Part shown: piece by piece, positions 54,612 to 62,127 of the stretch
How the letters are laid out: every line of letters starts with the position of its first letter
Position numbering within the stretch: the stretch's first letter is position 1
Notes under the pieces: model-generated
Databases searched by the model: none
What the model was told of the DNA's origin: nothing
What the model saw: the letters and a program-made list of their open reading frames with translations, nothing else
Assembly: GCF_029946505.1 (NCBI RefSeq)
Contig: NZ_JARZHG010000012.1
Span: forward strand, 213,534 to 277,533
Direction of reading: 5' to 3'
From: Polyangium sp. y55x31
GTDB lineage: Bacteria; Myxococcota_A; Polyangia; Polyangiales; Polyangiaceae
Length of the DNA stretch: 64,000 bases
Position numbers and translations under genes: made by a program

Positions 54612-55717
54612 GGGAAGAGCCCCTCCGCCTCGTCGGGGTCGAACCACGGCGCGTCGAGGACACGCTCGACGAACCCGAGCAGCGCGTCCCGCGTGCTCGC
54701 GTGGATCGACGGATACCAGCGCGGGTTGCACAACACGAGCGCTCGCCAGGCGAGGAAAGGCGCGGCCACGGAGAAGAGCTCCCGATCTCCGGTCACGTCG
54801 AGGTAGGTCCGGAAAAACGTCCGCCAGAGCGTCCGGAACGCGCCGTGCCAGGAGCCGGGCGCTTCGAGCGCGAAGAACAGATAATTGATCGACAAACAGG
54901 TGACGTCGTCCGCGGGATCGCCGGTCGAGCCGCGGCTCGTGTCGAGGAGCCGGGGTTCGCCCGCGCGGTCGAAGACCACGTTGAAGGGATGGAAATCGCC
55001 GTGCGTGCGGCGCAGGCGCTCGCCGCGGCCCTTGAGCTTCCACCGCCACGACAGGCAGCGCTTTTCGATGCCGAAGAGCCGCTCGGGCGGCGCCATCGGC
55101 ACGCCGTTCGGATACCCGTCGACGAGCCCGAAAATGCCCTCCCCGTGCCCGAGGAGATCACGGATCGCGCGCCGGTACGTCGCGGGTCCGTCCTGACGAA
55201 CCGCGTGCACCTCCGCGCAGAGACGCGCGAGCGCCTCACAGCGCGCGACGTCCCGGTCCGTGAGGGCGCGCTCGCGGGCGATCCGCCGGAGATCGTCGGC
55301 GTAGACGTGGCCCTCGACGTATTCGGTGACGAGGTAAAACTCACCGCTCCGGCAGAGCGACGCGAGGCGTCCATCGTCGAGGACCGCGCCCACGTCGAGC
55401 GCGCGCACGTGCCGCGGGATCTTCGAGAACGTATCGTACGCGAGCAGCATGTTCGCGGCCCGGTCCGCGCGCCGGTCGTGCCCGAATTCGTCCGGGCCGG
55501 CCGTGTGCAGGCAGAGGTCGCACTCCGTGCCGTCGGGTCGGCGCACGCGGATGCGCAAGGGCACGCCGTATCCGATGGCCTTGCCCGTCGCGCCGCCGTC
55601 GTCGTCCTCGTCAGGGCCGAGGCGCGAGACCCGCAAGACGGCCGCGCCCGGCATCACACCGGCGACGAGCCCACGGATCTCGTCCTCGATCTCGGGCGGC
55701 CTTTCTCTCGTCATCAC
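54608..55717 (-). CDS. Aminoglycoside-phosphotransferase (APH) family kinase
   Basis: 369 residues. The catalytic loop HGDFHPFNVVFD and the metal-binding LLDTSRGSTGDPADDV are the APH/choline-kinase fold signature, although the second motif has DTSRG where DW or DF is usual. Family members phosphorylate small molecules, including sugars and drugs. The coupling to an APS-kinase gene, in an operon with a CBS protein, suggests a metabolic role rather than antibiotic resistance. Confidence 0.82.
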   Translation of the reverse strand: MMTRERPPEIEDEIRGLVAGVMPGAAVLRVSRLGPDEDDDGGATGKAIGYGVPLRIRVRRPDGTECDLCLHTAGPDEFGHDRRADRAANMLLAYDTFSKIPRHVRALDVGAVLDDGRLASLCRSGEFYLVTEYVEGHVYADDLRRIARERALTDRDVARCEALARLCAEVHAVRQDGPATYRRAIRDLLGHGEGIFGLVDGYPNGVPMAPPERLFGIEKRCLSWRWKLKGRGERLRRTHGDFHPFNVVFDRAGEPRLLDTSRGSTGDPADDVTCLSINYLFFALEAPGSWHGAFRTLWRTFFRTYLDVTGDRELFSVAAPFLAWRALVLCNPRWYPSIHASTRDALLGFVERVLDAPWFDPDEAEGLFP

Positions 55718-55756
55718 GTCACCTCCGAAATGCGCTCCGACGAGCGGGCGGCGTCG

Positions 55757-56161
55757 TCATCCTTTGCCGTCGAGCGCGTCGGCGAGGGCGCGCAGCGCGT
55801 CGGTCGTCGTGAACACGCCAATGACGTGTCCCTCCCTCATCACGACGGCCGCGCCGTAGCGGTGCTCCGCCATCTCGCGCGAAACACCCGCGAGCAGGGC
55901 GTCCGGCGCGACCGTGAACGGCAGCGGGGTCATGGCCTCCTCCACACGAAGCTTCTGCGGATCCACGTCGCGCAGCGCCTCGACGAACGCGAGATCCCGC
56001 TCGGAGAGCATTCCGACGAGCCTGCCGCCCCGGAGGACGGGCAGGTGCCGGATGTGGTGCTCGCGCATGAGCTTGTGCGCCTGCACCAGCGTCTGATCGA
56101 ACCCGATCGAGTGGGGGCTGCGGGTCATGTAGTCCGAGACGGTGGGGTTCTTCGTGTTCAT
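55757..56161 (-). CDS. CBS-domain pair protein
   Basis: 134 residues made only of two CBS motifs (about 8-62 and 74-130), with IRHLPVLRGGRLVGMLSERDL and GAAVVMREGHVIGVFTTTDAL. CBS pairs bind adenosine nucleotides such as ATP, AMP or SAM and regulate partners. It is the first gene of an operon: the phosphotransferase starts 39 bases later, then CysC. Sensing of adenylate state in sulfate activation is an attractive inference. Confidence 0.88.
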   Translation of the reverse strand: MNTKNPTVSDYMTRSPHSIGFDQTLVQAHKLMREHHIRHLPVLRGGRLVGMLSERDLAFVEALRDVDPQKLRVEEAMTPLPFTVAPDALLAGVSREMAEHRYGAAVVMREGHVIGVFTTTDALRALADALDGKG

Positions 56162-56339
56162 GGGGTCCTCGACGGTGAAGCGCTAGCAAGACCGTGACCA
56201 GACGTGCTCGCGCGGCGCCTCGCGAAAAACGCGACCGAGGAGGCGCCAAAAATGCGCCGCCGCGCAGACCGTGCGCCTCGGGGCCCGCCTCGGGGCCGTC
56301 CTCCCGCTCGCCTTGTCGAGCCCGGACGTGCCGGGCACA

Positions 56340-56759
56340 ATGGCAATCGAGAACATGAAAGCCCCGGAAGATCGCCTGCAGGACCTCCACGACGCGCTCC
56401 GGCGCGCGCTCGCGACGCTCTCCACGCATCCGTGGAAGAACCGCGTGGACGACGTCGCCCGCGCGGTCGCCGCGACCGATGTCGGGCTCCGCGTCATCCT
56501 CGCCGCGCAGCTCACGGCGAACCTGTGGCATTCGCGCCAGTACGACGAGGACGAGGCGTATCGCGAGGTTCAGGATACCTACCACGGCGCGGTCGCCGCT
56601 GCGGCGACGGTGGCGCTCGAGCTGCTCGCGTACGAGGAAGCCGAGGGGTACATGCTCGCCAACCCCGGGAGCCGGGAGGTGCAGGGGCTCCTCTCGTACA
56701 AGGAGGCGACGGAGCGAATGCGCGCGAGCGTGATGAGGCAATGCCGCGCCACACGCTGA
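56340..56759 (+). CDS. Hypothetical protein, helical
   Basis: 139 residues from the ATG at 56340 (a later ATG at 56355 is possible). It is soluble and almost all helical by composition (EDRLQDLHDALRRAL, AYREVQDTYHGAVAAAATVALELLAYEEAEGYML). No family recognized. It is divergent from the CBS gene. The frame extends upstream to 56271, but that part lies in the shared promoter region. Confidence 0.6.
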   Translation: MAIENMKAPEDRLQDLHDALRRALATLSTHPWKNRVDDVARAVAATDVGLRVILAAQLTANLWHSRQYDEDEAYREVQDTYHGAVAAAATVALELLAYEEAEGYMLANPGSREVQGLLSYKEATERMRASVMRQCRATR

Positions 56760-57036
56760 TTCGTTGCCCTCACCGTGTGGTAGCGCGCGATACCGGTCGT
56801 ACGATGTGATTACGGACACACGGTCTCCACCAATCATCAGGCGCGGGCAGCCGCCCGCGATCCCCTCGACGTACGCGCATGGCCAGATGGTACCCATTCA
56901 TATGTACAGCCCAAGCCGGCTCTCCACACCCGATTGATGGAGGATTGAAGCGGCGCCCGGATCGGCGGTATCATCGGCGTGGGGGTCAGTGCGCGTGAGA
57001 GCATCGCTTCTGAGGCGCACGGACTGGGGGAGAAAA

Positions 57037-57933
57037 ATGACCATGGAAGAGCAAGCACTGAGCGCCGAGGCGCTTCGTTCCGAGGTGGCAGCGCTGCGGG
57101 CACGCCTGCAGGAGGCCGAGATGCGCAGCCGCATGCTCCGGGACCTCATCGACTGCGTGCCCGGGGCCGTCTGGGAAAGCTGGTTCGTCGAGGATCCGAG
57201 CCGCGGACGCGTCGGGTACGTGAGCCGGCCGATCCGAGACATCACCGGCTACACACAGGAAGAGTGGCTCGCGCAGCCAAGCCTCTGGTCCGATCTGGGG
57301 CACCCGGAGGACAGGGATCGCGTGCTCGTCGCGAACCAGCAGCTCGAACGAAACGGCCGCTCGGTCCTTCGTTGCCGCTGGATTCGCCGAGACGGCGAGG
57401 TCCTCTGGGTCGAGGCGCAGACCGTGTGCGTGCGTGACGAAGACGGGCGAGCCGTGGGGCTGCGCGGGATCATCATGGACGTCACCACCGTCGTTCGCGC
57501 GGAGCAGGACCGCGCCACCGCTCTCCTTCAACAGGAGGCGCTCCGTGTGAAAGAGGCGGCGCTCCTCGAGCTCTCCACGCCCCTCATCCCCGTGAGTGAC
57601 GCGGTGATGGTCATGCCGCTCGTCGGCGCCATCGACCCGGCGCGCGCCGAGCGTGCGATCACCGTCCTCCTGGAGGGCATGGCCCGGAGCGGGGCGCGTG
57701 TAGCGATCCTCGACATTACGGGCGTCCCGCAAGTCGACGCCGAGATCGCCGACGCCCTCGTGCGCGCCGCGCGTTCGGTCACGCTACTGGGCGCCGAGCC
57801 GATGCTCACAGGCATCCGTCCGGAGGTCGCGCAGACGCTCGTCTCGCTGGGAATCGACCTCTCTGGAATCAGCACGTACAGCACCCTGCAAACGGGTGTC
57901 GCCAGCGCGATGCGCCGCGCCCGCGCGCTCTAA
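57037..57933 (+). CDS. PAS-STAS signalling protein (RsbR-like), next to the TOMM locus
   Basis: 298 residues: a coiled-coil (about 8-30), a PAS domain (about 35-165: YVSRPIRDITGYTQEEWL, WIRRDGEVLWVEAQ) with a PAC end, and a C-terminal STAS domain (about 180-290) with VAILDITGVPQVD. Same architecture as the protein at 1098-2018. GGGGG lies before the ATG at 57037. It ends 104 bases before the RiPP precursor gene, so it could regulate that locus through a partner-switch; this is inference. Confidence 0.83.
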   Translation: MTMEEQALSAEALRSEVAALRARLQEAEMRSRMLRDLIDCVPGAVWESWFVEDPSRGRVGYVSRPIRDITGYTQEEWLAQPSLWSDLGHPEDRDRVLVANQQLERNGRSVLRCRWIRRDGEVLWVEAQTVCVRDEDGRAVGLRGIIMDVTTVVRAEQDRATALLQQEALRVKEAALLELSTPLIPVSDAVMVMPLVGAIDPARAERAITVLLEGMARSGARVAILDITGVPQVDAEIADALVRAARSVTLLGAEPMLTGIRPEVAQTLVSLGIDLSGISTYSTLQTGVASAMRRARAL

Positions 57934-58037
57934 AGATAACGTCACGTTACAGACGCACCTCGTTAAAAAAATACACCACAAAGAGGAGTAGCACACGCGG
58001 TAAGAATGCGTTAAGGTTTTGACTTTAGAGGCGTATC
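57934..58037. promoter_or_regulatory. Promoter region of the RiPP locus with a TAACGT-C-ACGTTA palindrome
   Basis: 104 bases, far more AT-rich than the window average. A perfect 13-base palindrome TAACGT-C-ACGTTA lies at 57937-57949, right after the PAS-STAS stop, and AGAGG lies 7 bases before the precursor ATG. TTGACT at 58018 is too close to the start codon to be a -35 box. Confidence 0.4.
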
Positions 58038-58385
58038 ATGGATAAACAGCATACACTCAACAAGGTGCAGTGGGGGTTCCTCGTCGCTCATGCCTGGGCG
58101 GAGGCGTCGTTCCGTAAAGAGCTCGAGGTGGACCCTTCGCGCGCGATCAAGAGCTTCGCCCAGGAGCAATTCGGCCTGGAGCTAGCGCATGACGTCGCGC
58201 TCCCGATGGACTTGCCGCTGCCGCCCGCGGATCTCACGGTCGAAGCGCTGGGAATGGAGCTCGGCCCGGCGCCCGCGACGGGGTGCGGCTCCGCGACCGG
58301 ATGCGGCTCCGCGACAGGGTGCGGCTCCGCGACCGGATGCGGCTCCGCGACCGCGGGGGACGTGCATACGAGCAAGAGCAACTGA
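58038..58385 (+). CDS. TOMM (azole-containing RiPP) precursor peptide with repeated core
   Basis: 115 residues. The leader (about 1-75) resembles the nitrile-hydratase-like / TOMM propeptide leaders: AWAEASFRKELEVDPSRAI, an FG turn, then LPMDLPLPPADLTVEALGME. The core (80-103) is four perfect repeats of ATGCGS, followed by ATAGDVHTSKSN. Each repeat offers one Cys, one Ser and one Thr for heterocyclization. The gene is directly followed (27 bases) by the YcaO cyclodehydratase and SagB dehydrogenase, the enzymes that make thiazoles and oxazoles. AGAGG is the ribosome site. I do not know a named product with this repeat. Confidence 0.85.
   Translation: MDKQHTLNKVQWGFLVAHAWAEASFRKELEVDPSRAIKSFAQEQFGLELAHDVALPMDLPLPPADLTVEALGMELGPAPATGCGSATGCGSATGCGSATGCGSATAGDVHTSKSN
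58275..58346 (+). repeat. Four 18-base tandem repeats encoding ATGCGS
   Basis: Copies start at 58275, 58293, 58311 and 58329. Codons alternate: copies 1 and 3 use GGG for Gly, while copies 2 and 4 use ACC and GGA, so the array is two copies of a 36-base unit (one third-position difference in a Thr codon). The pattern suggests growth by 36-base duplication. Confidence 0.95.
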
Positions 58386-58412
58386 TCAAAACCGGCTGCC
58401 GCCCGACCGCAC

Positions 58413-60653
58413 ATGCTCACGCGCCCACGTTTCAAGCATTCCTATCGCGTCGAGCTCATCGAGGGCGAGGGCGTCTACCTCCTCTGGGAGGGCGGCAGCC
58501 ACGTACTCCATGGCCGAACCTATCAGGTGCTCGCACCTCTCCTGACCGGGACGCTGACCGAACAGGAGATCTGCGAGCGCCTGGAGCCGCACGCCTCGCC
58601 CGCCGAGGTCTTTTACGCCATCACCATGCTCCGCAAAGGCGGCTTCGTCACGAACGATGCGGCGGAGATGCCTCGCGCGGAGGCCGCTTTCTGGGAGGCG
58701 CTCGGCGCCGAGCCCGCGCAGGCCCAGGCGCGCATCCGCCGAGCCCGCGCCGTCCTCGTCGCCATGGGCGACGTCGATACGAGCGAGCTCGCCGAGGCCC
58801 TCGCCGAGCTCTCGCTGGAGACGGGCTCCGACGGGGATTTTCCCATCGTCGTCGTGGACGATTACCTGCGCCCCGAGCTCGACGCCTGGAACCGGGCCCA
58901 GCTCGACAAGGGAAAGCCTTGGCTCCTCGCTCGACCGGCCGGCCGTGATGGATGGCTCGGGCCGCTTTTCGTTCCGGGCAAGACGGGATGCTGGCGCTGC
59001 CTCGCGCATCGCCTGGAGGGACATCGCCGGGTCGAGCGATATCTCGAGCGCCGCACCGGCAAGCCTGTGCATCCGCCGGCCCTCGCGGCGCTCCCCTCCA
59101 CGCGTCGCGCCTTCGCCTCGACCATGGCCACCGCCGTCGCGCGCTGGGCCGCTCTGGGCGGGATCCCGGACCTCGAAGGGCGTGTCATCACGTTCGACAC
59201 GACCACGTTCGAGAGCCGCACGCATACCCTCGTGCGGCGCCCGCAGTGCCCGGCGTGCGGCGATCGTGACATCGTCGCGCGGGGACAAACCTCCCCCGTC
59301 GTCCTCGAGCCCACGCCCCGCACGTTCTCGGCCGACGGCGGATTCCGGCAGGCGACGCCCGAGGAAACGTACGAGCGGCTCGCGCATCACCTGAGCCCCA
59401 TCACGGGCATCGTGAGCCGCCTGCGCCGCACCGTGCGCCCCGAGGACGACCCTCGGCTCGTCTTCTCGTATTCGACCGACCACAATTTCGCCCAGATGGC
59501 GCACGACCTCTCGTCGCTCCGCGGCAGCATGCGCAGCTATTCCGGGGGCAAAGGTCGGACGGACATCCAGGCGAAGACCGGCGCGATTTGCGAGTCGATC
59601 GAGCGATATGCGGGCGTCTTCCAGGGCGAGGAGGCGCGCGTCCGCGCCGACCAGGCGGCGCTCGGCGAGGAGGCGATCGACCCGGTCCTCTTGACGGGGT
59701 ACAGCGCGCGTCAATATGCCGAGCGTGCGCATTGGAATCGACACGGCGAGGTGTGCACGTGGGTCCCCGAGCCCTTCGACCCTGCGCAAGCGATCGAATG
59801 GAGCCCGGTCTGGTCATTGACCGAGAAGCGGCGGCGCTTCGTGCCCACGGCGTTCTGTTATTACGGCTATCCGTTCCGGGAGGGCCCCGTGTTCACGCGG
59901 GCGGACTCGAATGGAAACGCCGCGGGCAACACGCGAACCGAGGCCGTGCTGCAAGGGTTCTTGGAGCTCGTGGAGCGCGACGCGGTCGCGCTCTGGTGGT
60001 ACAATCGCCTGCGCGTGCCGGGGGTGGACCTCGGGAGCTTCGAGGAACCTTATCTGCTCGACACCGCCCAGCACTGGCGCAACCGCGGGCGTGAGCTCTG
60101 GGTCCTCGACCTGACGAGTGATCTCGGCATTCCCACGTTCGCGGCGATTTCACGACAGCTCGGCGGGCCCTTTCCATCCATCATGTTTGGCTTCGGCGCG
60201 CACCTCGACGCGCGCCTGGCGTTGCTCCGCGCGGTCACCGAGCACAACCAGCTCATCCCGTTCGTGTTCACGGGCGACGCGGGCAAACCCTCGCCGGGCG
60301 GGCTGATCGTCGACTGGTTGCGGCAGGCGACCGTGGAGTCCGAGCCTTATTTGCGACCGAGCGTCGCTCCTCCCCGCACGCCGCGTGATTTCGCTCCGCC
60401 CGTGGGTGAGGACCTCCGCGAGGCTGTGGAGTTTTGCGTGGAACGGGCCCGCGACCGCGGGCTCGAAACCCTGGTGCTCGATCAAACCCGGCCCGACACG
60501 AGCCTCGTGGTGGTCAAAGTGATCGTGCCGGGGCTCCGCCATTTCTGGCCGCGCTTCGGCCCCGGCCGGCTGTACGACGTGCCTGTCGCCATGGGCCGGC
60601 TCGAAGCGCCTCTCCCCGAGGAATCCATGAATCCTCATCCGATATTCATCTAG
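58413..60653 (+). CDS. TOMM cyclodehydratase, fused leader-binding/E1-like and YcaO
   Basis: 746 residues, similar in size to fused SagC-SagD/TruD-type cyclodehydratases. Residues 1-85 form a winged-helix RRE for leader binding. About 105-300 is an E1/ThiF-like region with two CxxC zinc pairs (Cys193/196 and Cys279/282). About 330-746 is YcaO, with QAKTGAICESIERYAG and NTRTEAVLQGFLELVERDAVALWW supplying the ATP-binding acidic residues. The C terminus, NPHPIFI, is Pro-rich as in YcaO cyclodehydratases. It uses ATP to activate the amide and make azolines from Cys, Ser or Thr. It lies between the precursor and the SagB gene. Confidence 0.9.
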   Translation: MLTRPRFKHSYRVELIEGEGVYLLWEGGSHVLHGRTYQVLAPLLTGTLTEQEICERLEPHASPAEVFYAITMLRKGGFVTNDAAEMPRAEAAFWEALGAEPAQAQARIRRARAVLVAMGDVDTSELAEALAELSLETGSDGDFPIVVVDDYLRPELDAWNRAQLDKGKPWLLARPAGRDGWLGPLFVPGKTGCWRCLAHRLEGHRRVERYLERRTGKPVHPPALAALPSTRRAFASTMATAVARWAALGGIPDLEGRVITFDTTTFESRTHTLVRRPQCPACGDRDIVARGQTSPVVLEPTPRTFSADGGFRQATPEETYERLAHHLSPITGIVSRLRRTVRPEDDPRLVFSYSTDHNFAQMAHDLSSLRGSMRSYSGGKGRTDIQAKTGAICESIERYAGVFQGEEARVRADQAALGEEAIDPVLLTGYSARQYAERAHWNRHGEVCTWVPEPFDPAQAIEWSPVWSLTEKRRRFVPTAFCYYGYPFREGPVFTRADSNGNAAGNTRTEAVLQGFLELVERDAVALWWYNRLRVPGVDLGSFEEPYLLDTAQHWRNRGRELWVLDLTSDLGIPTFAAISRQLGGPFPSIMFGFGAHLDARLALLRAVTEHNQLIPFVFTGDAGKPSPGGLIVDWLRQATVESEPYLRPSVAPPRTPRDFAPPVGEDLREAVEFCVERARDRGLETLVLDQTRPDTSLVVVKVIVPGLRHFWPRFGPGRLYDVPVAMGRLEAPLPEESMNPHPIFI

Positions 60654-60678
60654 TGCGTGTCGCGGAGCTGATGTTGCG

Positions 60679-62127
60679 ATGATGGAAACCTGGCGCAGAC
60701 GGCTCGGCCTCCGCTTCCGCGAGGGCGTCACCTGGACCCGCGACGAGGTCGGCGCCGCTCGATTGACGTCGCCCTCGTTCCCCCCGATTCCGCTCGGCGC
60801 GCTTTCACAAGCGTTGCTCGCCGCGTTCGAACGCCTCGGCGCCGAGGGCTCCACGCTCGAAGCGCTGACCGAAGGTATCGCCGAGAAGGACGGGCCCCTC
60901 GCGGTGGCGACGTTGCTCCATCACCTCCGCCGCCTGGAGCAACTCGCGCTGCTCGCCTATGCCGTGCGTGACGGCGATACCACGATCGCGGTGCTGCAGC
61001 CGACCTCGCCCTCGTTTTCGCTGGGCGGCGGAGGCATCGACCCCGAGCGCCATTATGTGCTCTCCCGCTTCGCATACCAGCGTCGCATCGGTGAGGGCCT
61101 CGTGCTGGAATCGCCCCGCTGTCATGCGCTCCTGCGCATCGAAGATGCCCGGACCGCCGCCCTTTGCTTTGCGCTCGCCCGCCCGACCGCGCCCGCGGCC
61201 CTCGCCGTGCCCGGGGCGAGCTCCGAGGCCATGGCCACCCTCGTCGGCCTGCTGGTCGCTGCCGGATTCGTGATCCCGGTCGAGCATGCGGGAGAGACCG
61301 AGGAAGAGCAGGTATTTCAGCTCGCGAGCTGGTCCTTCCACGACCTGCTCTTCCACGCGCGCAGCCGCCCCGGCCGCCATTCCTGGCCTTGCGGCAAGAC
61401 GTACCCCTTCCGCGATCGCGTCCCGCCGCCTCCCGCCCTGCGGCCGCGGCGCGACTCGGCCGAGCCTCTCCTTTCGCTTTACCGCCCGGACCTCGACGCG
61501 CTCCGCGCGAGCGACCGCCCGTTCACGGCCGTGCTCGAGGGCAGGCGCAGCGTATACGCGCAGGGGCGCGAGCCCATTTCGGTCGAGCAGCTCGGTGAGC
61601 TCCTCTATCGGTCGGCGGGGGTCCGCGCGCATATCCCCGCGACGCCCGAATCCGGCTACGACATCACCATGCGCCCGTCCCCCTCCGGCGGCGCTTGCCA
61701 CGACCTCGAAATCTACCTCGCCGTCGATCGCTGCCGTGGCTTGGAATCGGGCCTTTACCATTACGATCCCGCCGGGCATACCCTCGCCCGTGTCCGGGGT
61801 CGCACGCCCGAGGTCACGGCCCTGCTCACGGGCGCTGCGTTCTCGACGCGCCACACCACATTGCCGCAGGTGCTCATCTGCCTCGCGAGCCGATTCCAGC
61901 GCGTGTCCTGGAGCTACGAGGGCATTTCTTATTCGGTCACCCTCAAGAACGCGGGCGTGCTCTACCAGACGTTTTACCTGGTCGCGACCGCGATGGGCCT
62001 CGCCTGCAGCGGCGTGGGTCGGGGTGATTCGGACCTGTTTTGCAAGGCCGCCGGCACCGATTATTATGCGGAGACGACGGTGGGTGAGCTCGTGCTCGGC
62101 AGCCGTCGCGAGGGAGACGAATCATGA
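60679..62127 (+). CDS. SagB-type flavin-dependent dehydrogenase
   Basis: 482 residues. The N-terminal part (about 1-220) is a helical/winged region found in SagB-type proteins with peptide-binding roles. The C-terminal nitroreductase fold has RPSPSGGACHDLEIYLAV, YHYDP and LKNAGVLYQTFYLVATAMGL, the SagB signature with FMN-binding residues. It oxidizes azolines to azoles. The start is one of two adjacent ATGs (60679/60682). The stop overlaps the peptidase start as ATGA, so the two are translationally coupled. Confidence 0.88.
   Translation: MMETWRRRLGLRFREGVTWTRDEVGAARLTSPSFPPIPLGALSQALLAAFERLGAEGSTLEALTEGIAEKDGPLAVATLLHHLRRLEQLALLAYAVRDGDTTIAVLQPTSPSFSLGGGGIDPERHYVLSRFAYQRRIGEGLVLESPRCHALLRIEDARTAALCFALARPTAPAALAVPGASSEAMATLVGLLVAAGFVIPVEHAGETEEEQVFQLASWSFHDLLFHARSRPGRHSWPCGKTYPFRDRVPPPPALRPRRDSAEPLLSLYRPDLDALRASDRPFTAVLEGRRSVYAQGREPISVEQLGELLYRSAGVRAHIPATPESGYDITMRPSPSGGACHDLEIYLAVDRCRGLESGLYHYDPAGHTLARVRGRTPEVTALLTGAAFSTRHTTLPQVLICLASRFQRVSWSYEGISYSVTLKNAGVLYQTFYLVATAMGLACSGVGRGDSDLFCKAAGTDYYAETTVGELVLGSRREGDES

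Noticed and set aside
54608..55717. Antibiotic-resistance aminoglycoside kinase
   Set aside because: Only the general APH fold is seen; the operon with a CBS protein and APS kinase suggests metabolism, and no resistance-specific motif is recognizable.
58018..58023. TTGACT as a -35 box for the RiPP precursor
   Set aside because: It is only 20 bases before the ATG, so the -10 box would fall inside the gene.
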